NCBI RefSeq assembly: GCF_034932105.1
Contig: NZ_JAYGIG010000012.1
Span: forward strand, 1-64,000
Direction: 5' to 3'
Origin: Leptothoe sp034932105
GTDB taxonomy: Bacteria > Cyanobacteriota > Cyanobacteriia > Phormidesmidales > Phormidesmidaceae
DNA: 64,000 nucleotides
Below are positions 52,602-62,800 of this stretch, one piece after another. Position 1 is the first letter of the stretch. Each line of letters begins with the position of its first letter. The position numbers and the translations under genes are program-made. The notes under the pieces were generated by a model. The model searched no databases. It was not told the origin of the DNA and saw only the letters and a program-made list of their open reading frames with translations.

Positions 52602-52964
52602 CCAATGCTGAGCAATTGCTAACGCGTCGTTGTCGATTACCTAGTCGATTACCTAAACCAACAACGCCAACGCTACATATAGCGTGAACAAATGCACTAT
52701 AGCCTAGAAGAATTGAAATTTCAAAATAAACTGCCAAATTCAGCTCCAAAGACCCATAGACAGCTTTCAAAACCAGCAAAAATCACTTGGCAACCGAGGG
52801 GTTCAAGGCACTAGGCGCCCTTTGATTAATTTTTATTTAGCAAATAAAAAAGGAAGGGGAAAAGGCGCTCTCCCACACCTTTACCCCTTCCCTTCCATCC
52901 AATGGTTTGTGACTACCCCATGTGCCAGCAGTCATCAACCTGGCATTGCGCCTGAGCGTCTAGG
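52602..52964. other. Intergenic region, 363 bp
   Basis: Contains the reverse-strand terminator at 52844-52894 and the scpA promoter region. Nothing else recognised. Confidence 0.55.
52844..52894 (-). terminator. Rho-independent terminator after the LapA-domain gene
   Basis: On the reverse strand a purine-rich arm (AAGGGAAGGGGTAAAGG) pairs with CCTTTTCCCCTTCC over about 15 bases with one bulge, followed by six T's. It lies 70 bases beyond the LapA-domain stop. Confidence 0.8.
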
Positions 52965-53318
52965 CTAAGCTGTTGCCTCTTCCGTTTCAGTTCCCTTGGC
53001 TGAGCCAGGCAACATTGGTTGTAAATCTTCGAGTTCTACCCGATAGCGCTCAACATCTTCTTCCAATTGCTGAATCTTCATTTCCCGCTGCTGCACCTGA
53101 GGATTGACGTTGAAGTAACCCTGCACCTGCACCCATACGCTAAATACCCAGGCCAGGACAGCACCTATCCCTAGGGAAATCATGAGCTCTATACACAGCG
53201 GTGCTTGAATATCGATTCCACTGACCACATGGATGGTGGCGGGGTCTGTATTTTCGATGGCAAACAGTACGAGGGCCAAGCAAATGACAAAGATGACGAC
53301 AAAGTTAATCTGCCGCAT
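52965..53318 (-). CDS. LapA-domain (DUF1049) membrane protein
   Basis: A 117-residue protein with two N-terminal transmembrane helices (INFVVIFVICLALVLFAIEN and CIELMISLGIGAVLAWVFSV) and a C-terminal coiled coil (about residues 75-100, QQREMKIQQLEEDVERYRVE). This is the lipopolysaccharide-assembly LapA topology, common in cyanobacteria with unknown job. The ATG at 53318 has GAGGTG six bases upstream; a GTG three codons earlier is less likely. Confidence 0.85.
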   Translation of the reverse strand: MRQINFVVIFVICLALVLFAIENTDPATIHVVSGIDIQAPLCIELMISLGIGAVLAWVFSVWVQVQGYFNVNPQVQQREMKIQQLEEDVERYRVELEDLQPMLPGSAKGTETEEATA

Positions 53319-53457
53319 GGTAGTCACCTCAACTCATAAATAATTTAAGACAGGTACAGGCTACTACAGGACCGTCAGGATCGGTGGAAGGTTTTTTATT
53401 TATTAAACAGAGCAGGGTGGACTCTCCCCACTGTCACCGATGAGATGGCGATTTTCC

Positions 53458-54135
53458 TCACCGCCGATTCAACCCATGGCGCACCCCATAGCCCGCTCCA
53501 CAAAGCAACGTGATCACCACCGCCCCGATGCCGATGGGGCTCGGCACCCAAAAAGTCGTAGCAATCCTATTCATCTGTCCAGGTGTTAAAGGCCAATGGT
53601 GACTATCCCCAAAGGAGTCAATCCGAAAACTCAGATCTAACCCTCGCCAGCGGTCTAGGGCACCGCCATCCCCGATGGCGCTGTCGGCTCCGAGGGCGCT
53701 GAGGTCAATGTCGGCCTGGAGCTGATTGGCTAGGGCCACGCCCCAGTTTTTCTGGGTGAGGTCCATATGGGCCAGCAATGGTGGTGCCCCTGGTACCTGG
53801 GTCATGAGGCCATCTTGCGCAAACAGCTGATTGAACTTTTTCACCAGGTCCGTCCCGTTATTAAAGTCAATCCGGAGTTGGAGGGTGCCATCCTCCAGGG
53901 AGGTGACCTTACCTGAAAAAGTTTTGGCTTCCTGGATAAATACCTGGAGCCACTGCTGGCGGGCTTCGCTATTGAGGGCGACAAACCCCTCGTCTAGGTG
54001 CAGGGTTTGCACCAGAACACCGTGGGTTTGGCTATCAAACTGAATGCCCAGCTCATAGTCAACACAGCCGCTGAGCCCGAGGGCCAATGCCAGCACCATC
54101 AGGAGTCGGATAGCGGCCCTTAACTTAACCACCAT
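53458..54135 (-). CDS. DUF3153 lipoprotein
   Basis: About 225 residues, with a lipoprotein signal whose lipobox is LGLSGC (about residues 18-23), an extracytoplasmic domain with YELGIQFDSQTHGVLVQTLHLDE, and a C-terminal transmembrane helix (GIGAVVITLLCGAGYGVRHG). This matches DUF3153, a cyanobacterial and plastid family of unknown function. The start ATG at 54135 overlaps the end of the TPR gene by 16 bases, so the two are an operon with coupled translation. Confidence 0.85.
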   Translation of the reverse strand: MVVKLRAAIRLLMVLALALGLSGCVDYELGIQFDSQTHGVLVQTLHLDEGFVALNSEARQQWLQVFIQEAKTFSGKVTSLEDGTLQLRIDFNNGTDLVKKFNQLFAQDGLMTQVPGAPPLLAHMDLTQKNWGVALANQLQADIDLSALGADSAIGDGGALDRWRGLDLSFRIDSFGDSHHWPLTPGQMNRIATTFWVPSPIGIGAVVITLLCGAGYGVRHGLNRR

Positions 54136-54626
54136 AGGCCCCCTAATAAGAGCACAGAGCCAATCAGGGCGACCCATCCAAAGCCACTGTCTTCGGTATT
54201 CACTTCACTGAGGGGTAATGGCGGCGGCGGTGGCTTGATGGGGCGGGGTTTGGTGGGGACTTTTTGCCAGGGCTTTTCATCCGCATCCTGCAGCTCCGCC
54301 AGGTCTGGAATTTTGGTCAGCCATTCTTCCTTGGCCTGTAGTTTGGGGGCTTTAATGATATAGAGCAGATGTTTGCTTTGCTTTCTGACGCCAAAGTCTG
54401 GATGCTGGGCCAGCTTGCCACAGAGTTCAATCGCTTCTTCCCGACGATCGACGGCGGTTAGGGCATTGACCAACCAGAGTTTGAGTTCACCATCGAGGGC
54501 CAAGCTGTGTTCCTGCTCTAGGGCTTGTTCAAAGGCTTGTACGGCGTCAGCATATCGGCCTCGCTCAAAGGCTTCCTGCCCTAGTTGGTAGTTGGCTTGG
54601 GCAAGCTGATAGACGTCATCTGGCAT
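54120..54626 (-). CDS. TPR protein with C-terminal membrane anchor
   Basis: A 168-residue protein with two tetratricopeptide repeats (ANYQLGQEAFERGRYADAVQ, AFEQALEQE, then NALTAVDRREEAIELCGKL) and a Pro-rich linker. A single C-terminal helix (GWVALIGSVLLLGGLWWLS) places the TPRs on the cytoplasmic side as a tail-anchored protein. It is the first gene of the operon with the DUF3153 lipoprotein. The pair is found together in other cyanobacteria as far as I recall, but its role is unknown. Confidence 0.8.
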   Translation of the reverse strand: MPDDVYQLAQANYQLGQEAFERGRYADAVQAFEQALEQEHSLALDGELKLWLVNALTAVDRREEAIELCGKLAQHPDFGVRKQSKHLLYIIKAPKLQAKEEWLTKIPDLAELQDADEKPWQKVPTKPRPIKPPPPPLPLSEVNTEDSGFGWVALIGSVLLLGGLWWLS

Positions 54627-55020
54627 GGTCTCTGGGAGAAATTGGCTGCCAGGTTATTTTACGCTGCTGAACCTGATTACAGGCAACTGAAGTTGGGCCT
54701 ATGGGTTAATTAACGTGAGTTCGGGGTAAGAAAAAGCAGTTTTCGGCTCCTAGAGCTGGTTACAGAGCCTTGTAACCGAATTCAAAAGCCGGATTTTGAG
54801 AAAAGGTGATTGTCTGGGGGCGACAAAACCCGAGGACGACTGCGGATGCGCGGGCCAAAATTTCTGACACAGCAGAACGGGATTGAGCTAGTGCAGTAGA
54901 AATGGGATTGAGCGCTTCAAGGTTGGAACGATGGAATGAGGTTTTGGAGGATATAGATTCAGAGCTTTAGGGCCATCTGATACCTGGAACGAACCTTTTA
55001 AAGTAGCCTCTAAGCATTTC
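54627..55020. other. Intergenic region, 394 bp
   Basis: Between the TPR gene start and the end of the DUF4411 gene. No coding frame or hairpin of note. Confidence 0.5.
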
Positions 55021-55491
55021 CTAAAACCTCCATCCTTGCTGAGCCATAAACCCTGCCAAATTCATGCAAGGGATCTGAAAATGCTTGCAGACATTGGGAA
55101 CCTTGGCCGCATTAGGTTTAAGTCGTTCCTCAGTTACCCCTGTGCCACTCTTGGCCTTTGCAACTGCAATCACAAACGGGTCTGCGACTGGAGTACCCCT
55201 AAGTCGAGCCTGCTGACTAATCAATGCCTGAAAATGCTTAATGGCAAAAATCTGCGCTATAAACATCAGCGCATCAGGACCAGGAATCTCAAACATCGTT
55301 TTGTGCTCCTTCACCCATTGCTGAATAAAATCTGGACTGTCACGGTTCTCTAGCTCATTTTTGACTTCACGCACAGACGTAATTATCTCGTTCTCTACCA
55401 TCTCATCCCAGGCTTGCCAAAAAGACGGAAAATTGTCTGGATAAAAATTTTTCAACACAATCAACGAACTCGTATCGAACACGTAAATCAC
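55021..55491 (-). CDS. DUF4411 PIN-like protein (putative toxin)
   Basis: A 156-residue PIN-superfamily protein. The first acidic residue is in YVFDTSSLIVLK (Asp6), the next in EVKNELENRD, and the final metal-binding cluster in VADPFVIAVAKAK (about residues 101-113), which is the DUF4411 arrangement. PIN folds are Mg-dependent RNases and often toxins. Its ATG overlaps the stop of the upstream XRE/ImmA gene (ATGA), a sign of a two-gene toxin-antitoxin-like unit. Nuclease activity is inference. Confidence 0.8.
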   Translation of the reverse strand: MIYVFDTSSLIVLKNFYPDNFPSFWQAWDEMVENEIITSVREVKNELENRDSPDFIQQWVKEHKTMFEIPGPDALMFIAQIFAIKHFQALISQQARLRGTPVADPFVIAVAKAKSGTGVTEERLKPNAAKVPNVCKHFQIPCMNLAGFMAQQGWRF

Positions 55492-56654
55492 GCGGCAATC
55501 CCCTTGCCCGTTAACTGTGCTTCAATACCGCTGACATTTTTAGCCTTGATTCCCAGATGCCCGGCTACCTGATCAACATCCAATCGACCCTGATAATATC
55601 GGTCAAACACCAGCCGTAAATAGTTTTCGCCTAAATAAGCCACCTGGGTCGCGTAGTAGCTTCCACCTGGTCTTTTATTCTCTGGCTGTTGAGCGCCTGC
55701 TTGCCATCGGATAGTTTTGCTCACATACTCATCCCGAGCAATCTTGTCCGCATCCAGCAGCCGTCGTAAAATCACCTCTCGACTAACCCAATAGCGATTT
55801 GTCCAGCCTTCTAAAACCGAATCATCAAATTCCTGGACACCATCGATCTGCATAGCAAAATCATCCAAGGGCACCAAGATTTCCGCAGCTAGCGCATTAC
55901 AGAGTTGTTCGATTTTCTTGTCTTCTTGAGGTAAGTCATCTGCATAATTGTCATCTATCTTGCCAATAGTATTAACCCCCATCAATACATGGGCCAGCTC
56001 ATGGAATAGGGTAAAAATCTGTCGGGTTTTCGCAGTGCTGTTGTTAATGAAAATAATTGGAAATTCATCATCCACTAGACAAAAACCGGAAATCGCCTTT
56101 TGCTCAAAAGATTGCTTAAACACATACACCCCTGACTGCTCTAACGCGTGTCGCCACGCCTTAAGGGCATCATCAGCTGAGCGCCACTCTGCTCGATCGG
56201 TTAGACCAATTCCCAAAGAATTCTGTATTTTTTGGGCGGTTTGCTTAACGTTTTCCCTAAATTTAATCGCCTTAAAAATTGGCTGTTCTACTGAATTTGT
56301 TCCATCATTTAACTCCCTCAGAGAAAGCTGAAACGCCTGGGCCGTGCGCAGCAAATAGCGAGTCTGGGGTAATAATGTATCGATCTCCGCCATCGGCAAT
56401 GTACGAAATTCTTGCTTTAAGGGAGGTTCTTCGGGTGGCGCTGGCATGAAAAACAATGCCAACGGTCGTTTATAAAATTTATAGGCCAGCTTTTCCAGCT
56501 GTACGTAGGTAGGGGCCGCCTCACCTGTTTCCCAAGCAGCAACTTCTGTAGGTTCACGTTTGAGTTTACGGGCAATGTCGTTAATCGAGTAACCAGACTG
56601 CTGCCTTGCCCATGCTAAGACTTTAGGTTGTATACCAGCGACTGGTTTTGTCAT
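55488..56654 (-). CDS. XRE-family regulator fused to an ImmA/IrrE metallopeptidase
   Basis: A 388-residue protein. Residues about 8-62 form an XRE helix-turn-helix (SGYSINDIARKLKREPTEVAAWETG), with the following LALFFMPAPPEEPP linker common to this family. Residues about 140-270 are the ImmA/IrrE zinc peptidase (DUF955) with HELAH in FTLFHELAHVLMG and a downstream Glu. The C-terminal 100 residues form a helical accessory domain. It probably represses its own operon and neutralises or processes the DUF4411 protein encoded immediately downstream. Such pairs occur on plasmids and genomic islands as well as chromosomes. Confidence 0.88.
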   Translation of the reverse strand: MTKPVAGIQPKVLAWARQQSGYSINDIARKLKREPTEVAAWETGEAAPTYVQLEKLAYKFYKRPLALFFMPAPPEEPPLKQEFRTLPMAEIDTLLPQTRYLLRTAQAFQLSLRELNDGTNSVEQPIFKAIKFRENVKQTAQKIQNSLGIGLTDRAEWRSADDALKAWRHALEQSGVYVFKQSFEQKAISGFCLVDDEFPIIFINNSTAKTRQIFTLFHELAHVLMGVNTIGKIDDNYADDLPQEDKKIEQLCNALAAEILVPLDDFAMQIDGVQEFDDSVLEGWTNRYWVSREVILRRLLDADKIARDEYVSKTIRWQAGAQQPENKRPGGSYYATQVAYLGENYLRLVFDRYYQGRLDVDQVAGHLGIKAKNVSGIEAQLTGKGIAA

Positions 56655-56983
56655 GGTGTCTCTTTCCCTATCAGCCTATTTTCCCTATCCCAACTGTCCT
56701 ATCCTATGTTCTAACCATAATGTGCCAAACACAATGTGCCATAGGTTTTGACCACATATTTGACCACACAATTTAAAAAATAGCTGTAGCCACCCCAATA
56801 GCATGGGCATATCATCAATTCCAGTCAACACTGAAAGCTATAGATAGCAAAAGCTATGTTCGGCATAATCGGCTTAATGCTTTCAGCCGATTACTATACT
56901 CTTGGTGTGTAAGCTGCATCCAATTACACTCATAGAAATGCCCCATCAGCTATTACCAATAGGGCGTTTGAACGGATTATCAA
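56655..56983. other. Intergenic region, 329 bp
   Basis: Upstream of the XRE/ImmA gene. A symmetric AAATGCCC / GGGCGTTT pair flanks 18 bases near 56937-56970; otherwise nothing recognised. Confidence 0.5.
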
Positions 56984-57010
56984 AACAGTAGGAGCATTGT
57001 ATGCCCCTAC
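56984..57010 (-). terminator. Probable terminator of chlB
   Basis: On the reverse strand GTAGGGGCAT and ATGCTCCTAC pair (one mismatch) around a three-base loop, followed by TGTTTTG, 27 bases after the chlB stop. Confidence 0.65.
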
Positions 57011-57036
57011 TTCTTATATGGATCTACCGCGAATTC

Positions 57037-58563
57037 TTATGCCCCAACTGCTTCCTTGGCGGCGTACATGACCTCGGCGGTGATTTCCGTATGGCCTTGC
57101 TCACGGGCAAACTTTTCGGTATTGCGCTTGACCTTGCCCCGGACAAACCCAGGCACCCGCTTCAGTTCGGTGAGGCCGTCGGCACTCCAGTTTAGGTCGC
57201 TCTCTGCCGATAGGGTTTGGGTGAGGACTTCCTTGGTGTCATGGCCGCCAAAGATTTCCAGCAGATGGTCTTCCATGCCTAGGGTAAAGGAGTTGTAGAT
57301 CAGGTCTACGAGCTGGTTGGCTCCTTCGTAGCCGAGGAAGGGGCGATAGCCGACAGGGAAGTTTTGCACGTGGATGGGGGCGGCGATCACACCGCAGGGG
57401 ATGTTCAGACGTTTGCCCACGTGGCGTTCCATTTGGGTGCCAAAGATGGCGGCGGGTTCTAGCTTGGCGATTTTATCTGCGATCGCACCATTATCTTCAC
57501 TAATCAGCACCTCATCGCAGTAACCTTCCACTTCCTGACGGAACCAGGCTTCGTCATACTTGCAGTAGGTCCCGGCTAGCACCACCTTCAGCCCCATTTC
57601 CCGGGTCAGCACCTTGGTTAGGGCGGCAGCGTGGGTATTGTCCCCAAAGACCACACAGCGCTTGCCTGTCAGGTTTTGGCAGTCAATGGAGCGGGAGAAC
57701 CAAGCCGCCTGGGAGACAAACCGAGTTTGGTTATCAATAAACTCTTCGTAGTTGGCATCCGCGCCCTGCTGATTCAGAATCTTTTGGATGGCGCGGATAC
57801 AGCGGGCCGTTTCCACCACCCCCATGGGAGTAATGTCCACATAGGGCATCTCAAATTCCCGCTGGAGATATTCGGCGGTCATGGAACCAATTTCCCGGTA
57901 GGGGATCAGGTTAAACCAGGCCTTAGGCAAATTCTTCAGTTCTGTCACCGAAGCCCCCTCAGGGATCACTGCGTTGACCTCAATCCCCAGGTCTGCCATC
58001 AGCCGCTTGAGCTCGGTGATGTCGTGATTATTGTGGAAACCGAGGGTGGTAATACCAATGATGTTTACCGAGGGTTTTTCTGTTTTTCCCTCGGGCAGGT
58101 TGCCTTGCTTGGCCGCTTTATTAATATAAAACTCAACAATTTGTTGCAGAGTGCGATCCGCCGCCTGCAGCTCATTGGCCCGGTAGTGGTTCACATCCGC
58201 CAGCATCACGTCGCCCTGGGCGTCAATCGAGGCCCGCTCCACAAAGTTGGCTAGGTCCTCCTGCAAAATGCTGGAGGTGCAGGTGGGGGTCAGAACAATC
58301 AGGTCAGGATGTTCTTCCCTGTCCTTGCGGGTAATGTTATCTACGACTTTTTCTTGAGAACCACGGGCCAACACATGGCGGTCAACAACGCTGGTGGTTA
58401 CAGGGGTAAAGTCTCGTTCACGGGACAGCATGGAGCGCATGACATTGAAGTAGTCATCCCCCAGGGGAGCATGCATGATGGCGTGAACATTCTTAAATGA
58501 GCTGGCAATGCGCAAGGTGCCAATGTGGGCAGGTCCTGCATACATCCAATAGGCCAGTTTCAT
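57037..58563 (-). CDS. chlB: Light-independent protochlorophyllide reductase subunit B
   Basis: A 508-residue nitrogenase-like protein that with ChlN forms the catalytic component of the dark-operative reductase, receiving electrons from the ChlL iron protein. MKLAYWMYAGPAHIGTLRIA at the start, TPTCTSSILQEDLANF (with the cluster or substrate Cys) near residue 97, and the domain-3 segment FGTQMERHVGKRLNIPCGVI near 385 are characteristic. The C-terminal ChlB-specific domain (about 450-508; DLNWSADGLTELKRVPGFVRG) is present. Length matches cyanobacterial ChlB. chlN and chlL are not in the window. A terminator follows. Confidence 0.97.
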   Translation of the reverse strand: MKLAYWMYAGPAHIGTLRIASSFKNVHAIMHAPLGDDYFNVMRSMLSRERDFTPVTTSVVDRHVLARGSQEKVVDNITRKDREEHPDLIVLTPTCTSSILQEDLANFVERASIDAQGDVMLADVNHYRANELQAADRTLQQIVEFYINKAAKQGNLPEGKTEKPSVNIIGITTLGFHNNHDITELKRLMADLGIEVNAVIPEGASVTELKNLPKAWFNLIPYREIGSMTAEYLQREFEMPYVDITPMGVVETARCIRAIQKILNQQGADANYEEFIDNQTRFVSQAAWFSRSIDCQNLTGKRCVVFGDNTHAAALTKVLTREMGLKVVLAGTYCKYDEAWFRQEVEGYCDEVLISEDNGAIADKIAKLEPAAIFGTQMERHVGKRLNIPCGVIAAPIHVQNFPVGYRPFLGYEGANQLVDLIYNSFTLGMEDHLLEIFGGHDTKEVLTQTLSAESDLNWSADGLTELKRVPGFVRGKVKRNTEKFAREQGHTEITAEVMYAAKEAVGA

Positions 58564-58890
58564 AAAAAGCGCTCCAAGAAAAAAATCTGAGGTGGGTCAG
58601 GGCAATGTCCCGAGGCTCGGGTGCCCAACACTTACAGTATGGGAGTCTTCCGGATCCCGCTCCGATCCCTCAACGATTCGCAACGGTTTGTAAGAATGAG
58701 TCACAGTTGGCCCAGGGGAACCGCTGCTGCCGGTGTACTGATCGCGTTATGGCCCAGGATTGTTCACTGGCCACTATTTAGGACGTCAAGTTTCCATATA
58801 GTTCCATATAGGTTTACTGGTTGTTCTGGAACGGTGGCATCGCCTCGTGGAGTATTCCTTATCGCAACGTTATTCCTTAAAGGAGGCCCC
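58564..58890. other. Divergent promoter region of chlB and a TPR gene, 327 bp
   Basis: A forward frame runs through this stretch into the TPR gene but lacks a ribosome site until AAAGGAGG at 58879-58886. No repeat was seen; TTCCATATAG occurs twice close together near 58790-58810. Confidence 0.5.
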
Positions 58891-59739
58891 ATGCGGTCTA
58901 TAGTCGGTAGTTTAGGTGTGTTAGGTGTACTGTTGAGCTTGGCCATGCCCGTGTCAGCCGAGGTGTTGTTGCAGGCTGGTGCGACGGAAACTAAGCTGGT
59001 GACGGCTGAAACCTATCGCCCCATGAGTCATCGACTGACGGCTGAAGCGGGGCAAACGGTGGCGATTAAGCTCAAGTTGGCCAATAACAATCCGGCCATT
59101 GTGAGTCGGGTGGTGGTGTATGGGGCCGATCAGAGCACACCGCTGGTGGTGGATAACCAGGTTAGTTACCGCATGGTGGACCCAACACAGAAATCGAAAA
59201 TTAGTCACCTGATTGTGTTGACCCTGCCCGCTGCTGATGGCGATGGGCTCGGACCGGTGACCTATAACATTGAACCCCTGTTTGACTATGAGGCTGAGCC
59301 TCTGTTTACGGTAGTGGATGCCTCAGAGACCTCTGCCTCTGCAGAGACCTCTGCCTCTGAGGTGGCAACGGCTGAAACAGGGGCCGATGGTTTCGCTATG
59401 CCGTCGACGGTGCGCTATCGGATGACGGTGGAGACGGCTACCGTGTCCCAACGGCTGTTGTTGGAAGCCCATGCCCGGGAGGCGGAGCAGGATTATGAGG
59501 GTGCGATCGCAACCTATACCCGAGCCATTAACCTCAATCCTGACATTGCCGACTTCTACGCCCAGCGCGGTAACGCCTATCTGGCCCTAGGGGAAGAAAC
59601 CGATGGGGTTCTCCAGGTGCAGCAAGCCATTGTCACCGACTGGGAAACAGCGGCCCAGCTCTATGAACAGGTGGGCCATGGACAGGCAGCCCATGCCCTC
59701 CGTTCTCAGCTGACACAACTGGTGGAACAGGGCGAATAA
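58891..59739 (+). CDS. Exported TPR protein
   Basis: About 282 residues. The start at 58891 has a perfect AAAGGAGG four bases upstream; the frame extends 90 codons further without support. A signal peptide (MRSIVGSLGVLGVLL to VSAEVLL) is followed by a beta-rich domain (about 25-150) and a Ser/Thr/Glu linker with the repeat SAETSAS. A C-terminal TPR region (AREAEQDYEGAIATYTRAIN, LNPDIADFYAQRGNAYLALG) completes it. Periplasmic protein-protein interactions are likely. It precedes the CHAT-TPR gene on the same strand, 157 bases away, but an operon is not certain. Confidence 0.78.
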   Translation: MRSIVGSLGVLGVLLSLAMPVSAEVLLQAGATETKLVTAETYRPMSHRLTAEAGQTVAIKLKLANNNPAIVSRVVVYGADQSTPLVVDNQVSYRMVDPTQKSKISHLIVLTLPAADGDGLGPVTYNIEPLFDYEAEPLFTVVDASETSASAETSASEVATAETGADGFAMPSTVRYRMTVETATVSQRLLLEAHAREAEQDYEGAIATYTRAINLNPDIADFYAQRGNAYLALGEETDGVLQVQQAIVTDWETAAQLYEQVGHGQAAHALRSQLTQLVEQGE

Positions 59740-59896
59740 TCTCAGGGCGTTGGCAATAGTTACGGTCTGGCCCCATGCTCCATCGGCCCCCCATTGGCAT
59801 TGGATATGTGCCCCCATAAAGAATTACAGCAGGAACTAACCAGGTGCCCTTAAATTCGGCACAATACGGTTAATTCCTGTTGTCGTTTGTATCGTT

Positions 59897-62800
59897 ATGG
59901 TGAACAAAAAAGTCCACAAAAGATGGCAAAAGTTAGGCTGGGCTTGGGCTGCCCTGGTGATTATCCCCTTGGGGCCCGGCGCAGAGGCAACGACGGTACA
60001 AACAACACAATCTGTTACCCCACAATCTGTGGCCCCACAATCTGTGGCCCCCTTGGGGACAGGGTCTCTTATACCGATAAAGACGGCCACGGTTCCCCTC
60101 CTAGAGCCTGCTTTCCGTCAATCGCTGGCCCAAACCCCCACCAGACTGGCCCAAGCACCTGACATTATGGACGTCCCCGGGGGACCCGAACTAAATGCTG
60201 AGGGACTGACCCTTTACGAGCAGGGTCGTTTTCAGGAAGCTCTGATTATTTTTGAGCAGCTGTTGGCCCTGCGACAACAGCAATTAACCGCCGACAATCC
60301 TCTCCTGGCGGTGGCTCTGAACAATGTGGCGGAGGTCAACCGGGTATTGGGCAATTTTGACCTGGCAGAACCGATGTATTTGCAAGCCCTAGAGCTCTAT
60401 GGCCGGAGTTTTCCGGAAGATCATCCAGAACTGGCCACCCCATTGAATAACCTGGGGCTAATTTACCTACAGTTGGGGCGTTATGGAGAGGCGGAACCCC
60501 TGTTCCAGCAGGTGATTGCCATTCTGGAAAAGGCCGGTGTTCCTGGCACCTTGGCCTTGACCTACAACAATTTAGGAGAACTGTATCGCAACCAGGGTCG
60601 CTACGATCTAGCAGTGGACTATTACCAGCGGTCCATTCAGCAGACGATCCAATCCAGTGGGGCGGATGCGCCGGATGTGGGGTTAGCCAGCGGAAATTTG
60701 GGCCTAGCAGAACAACAACGGGGTAACTACGCAGCGGCAGAAGAGTTGTTCCTACGGGCAATTGACATTTACCGGAATGCCTTTGGGGAGACCCATCCAA
60801 ACCTGGCCCAGGCCTTGCTAAACCTGGGCAATTTATACCAGGTGCAAGGTCGCTATGAGGAGGTGGAAGACCTCTACCAAAAGGCTTTAGCGATTCAGGT
60901 GAAGGCCTATGGGGAACAACATCCAGCCGTTCTCTACACCCTGGGTAGTTTTGGTGCGCTATATCAGCTCCAGGGCCGTTATGACGAGGCGGAGGCTTAT
61001 TTTCAAGATAGTCTCGCCCTGGCTCAACAGTTTTTTGGCTCAGAGTCGTTACCCATAGGCAGCTTGTTAAACCGGTTGGGGGAGCTGTATCGATTGGCAG
61101 GGCGGTTGGCAGAGGCTGAAGCCACCGGGCTGAAGGCCCTAAATTTGCAGGCCAAAACCCTGGGGGAAAATCATCCCGAATATGCCGGCACCCTCAACAA
61201 CCTCGGCTTGGTCTACACGGTTCAAGGTCGCTATCGCGAGGCGGCACCGCGATTGGAGCAGGCCGTTACCATTCTAGAAAATACCTTGGGGCCAGACCAT
61301 CCTAGCTTGGCGCTAGTGCTGAACAACTGGGCCGAGCTATATCGCACCCAGGGGAATTATGACGCGGCCTTGCCCCTCTATGAGCGAGCGCTAACGATTC
61401 AAATCCAGGCCCTGCAGCCGCTGCATCCTGAGCTGGCCACCACCCTCAACAATATGGCCCTGTTGGCCTACGGTGTGGGGGACTATGACCGGGCAATTGA
61501 ATGGCAGACGGCGGCATTGGCGAGTTTTGAGACCAACTTTGGGGGCGAGCATCCCCACGTGGGTCTGATGCTCAACAACCTGGGGGAAGCCCATCGCATT
61601 CGCGGTGACCTACCCGAAGCTACCACCTATTTAGAAAGGGCGCTGACAGTGCAGCAAAAGGTGTTTCCCAATGGTCACCCGGAGACCGCCCTCACCCTCA
61701 ATAACCTGGGGCTACTGAGCGGCAGACGGAAGCAGTATGACCAGGCAGAGGCCTATTTCCTAGAGGCATTGGCAATCATGAAAACCACCCTGGGAGAGAA
61801 ACATCCTCGCCTTACCTTATTATTTGATAACTTGGCCAGACTGTATTACAGCCAAGGGCAGCCCCAGCGGTCTATGCCCTATTTAAACCAGTCTCTGGAG
61901 GTGGAGAACTATAATCTGAATCTGATGTTATCCACCGGGTCTGAAGCGGCCAAGGCTGCGTTCTTTAATACCCTGCCTCTGCTAGATAGCTATGTGTCGT
62001 TTCATCTCACGCCGGAGACGGCTACTCCTGGGGGCGAGGCCATTGCGCTCCAGGCCATTTTGCAGCGCAAGGGTCGGGTGCTGGAGGCCGTTACCGATGG
62101 CTTACAGGCCCTGCGCCAGGGATTAGAACCTGAGGATCAGGCGTTGTTGGATCAGTGGGGCGGGGTGCGATCGCAACTCGCCACCCTAGTGGTCAGCGGC
62201 ATCGGTGCCCTCTCACCAGAAGAGTACCAAGCCAAAATCAATGCTCTAGAAGCCCAGTCCAGCCAGTTAGAAACCAGCCTGGGCAATCGCAGCAGCCAGT
62301 TTCGCCAGGCCTTCCAAGAGATTTCCCTGGAGAATGTTCAACGGCAAATTCCCGAAGATGGAGCCCTAGTGGAGTTTGTTGCCTACAACCCCATTGTGTT
62401 TGACCAAGAGGGGGCAGAAACCTTTGGGGAGTTGCGCTATGCGGCCTATGTGCTAAAGCCGTCAGGGGAGATTGCTTGGCGCGATTTGGGGGAGGCGGTA
62501 GCCATCGACAACACCCTGACTGAGTTTAGACAGTTATTACAAACGAGAAGTCAGCGGCTAAAGCCCGTAGCGCGGCAGTTGTATGATCAGTTGTTTGCCC
62601 CGTTGGCGCCAGAACTAGCAGGGGTAGACCATTTGTTATTGGCTCCCGATGGTCAGCTGAATCTAATTCCTTTTGCCGCATTGGTGGATGAGGATGGCGG
62701 GTATCTGTTGGAAGATTATCACATCACCTACCTCACTTCCGGGCGTGATTTGCTGCGGTTGGATGGGGCCGTTGCCAGTCGGCAGGCACCGGTGCTAATG

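Noticed and set aside
56937..56970. AAATGCCC / GGGCGTTT pairing near the chlB end considered as terminator
   Set aside because: The loop is long and no T tract follows on either strand; the hairpin at 56984-57010 is a better candidate.
57631..58254. 207-codon forward frame over chlB
   Set aside because: Antisense shadow of chlB, whose full-length protein is unmistakable.
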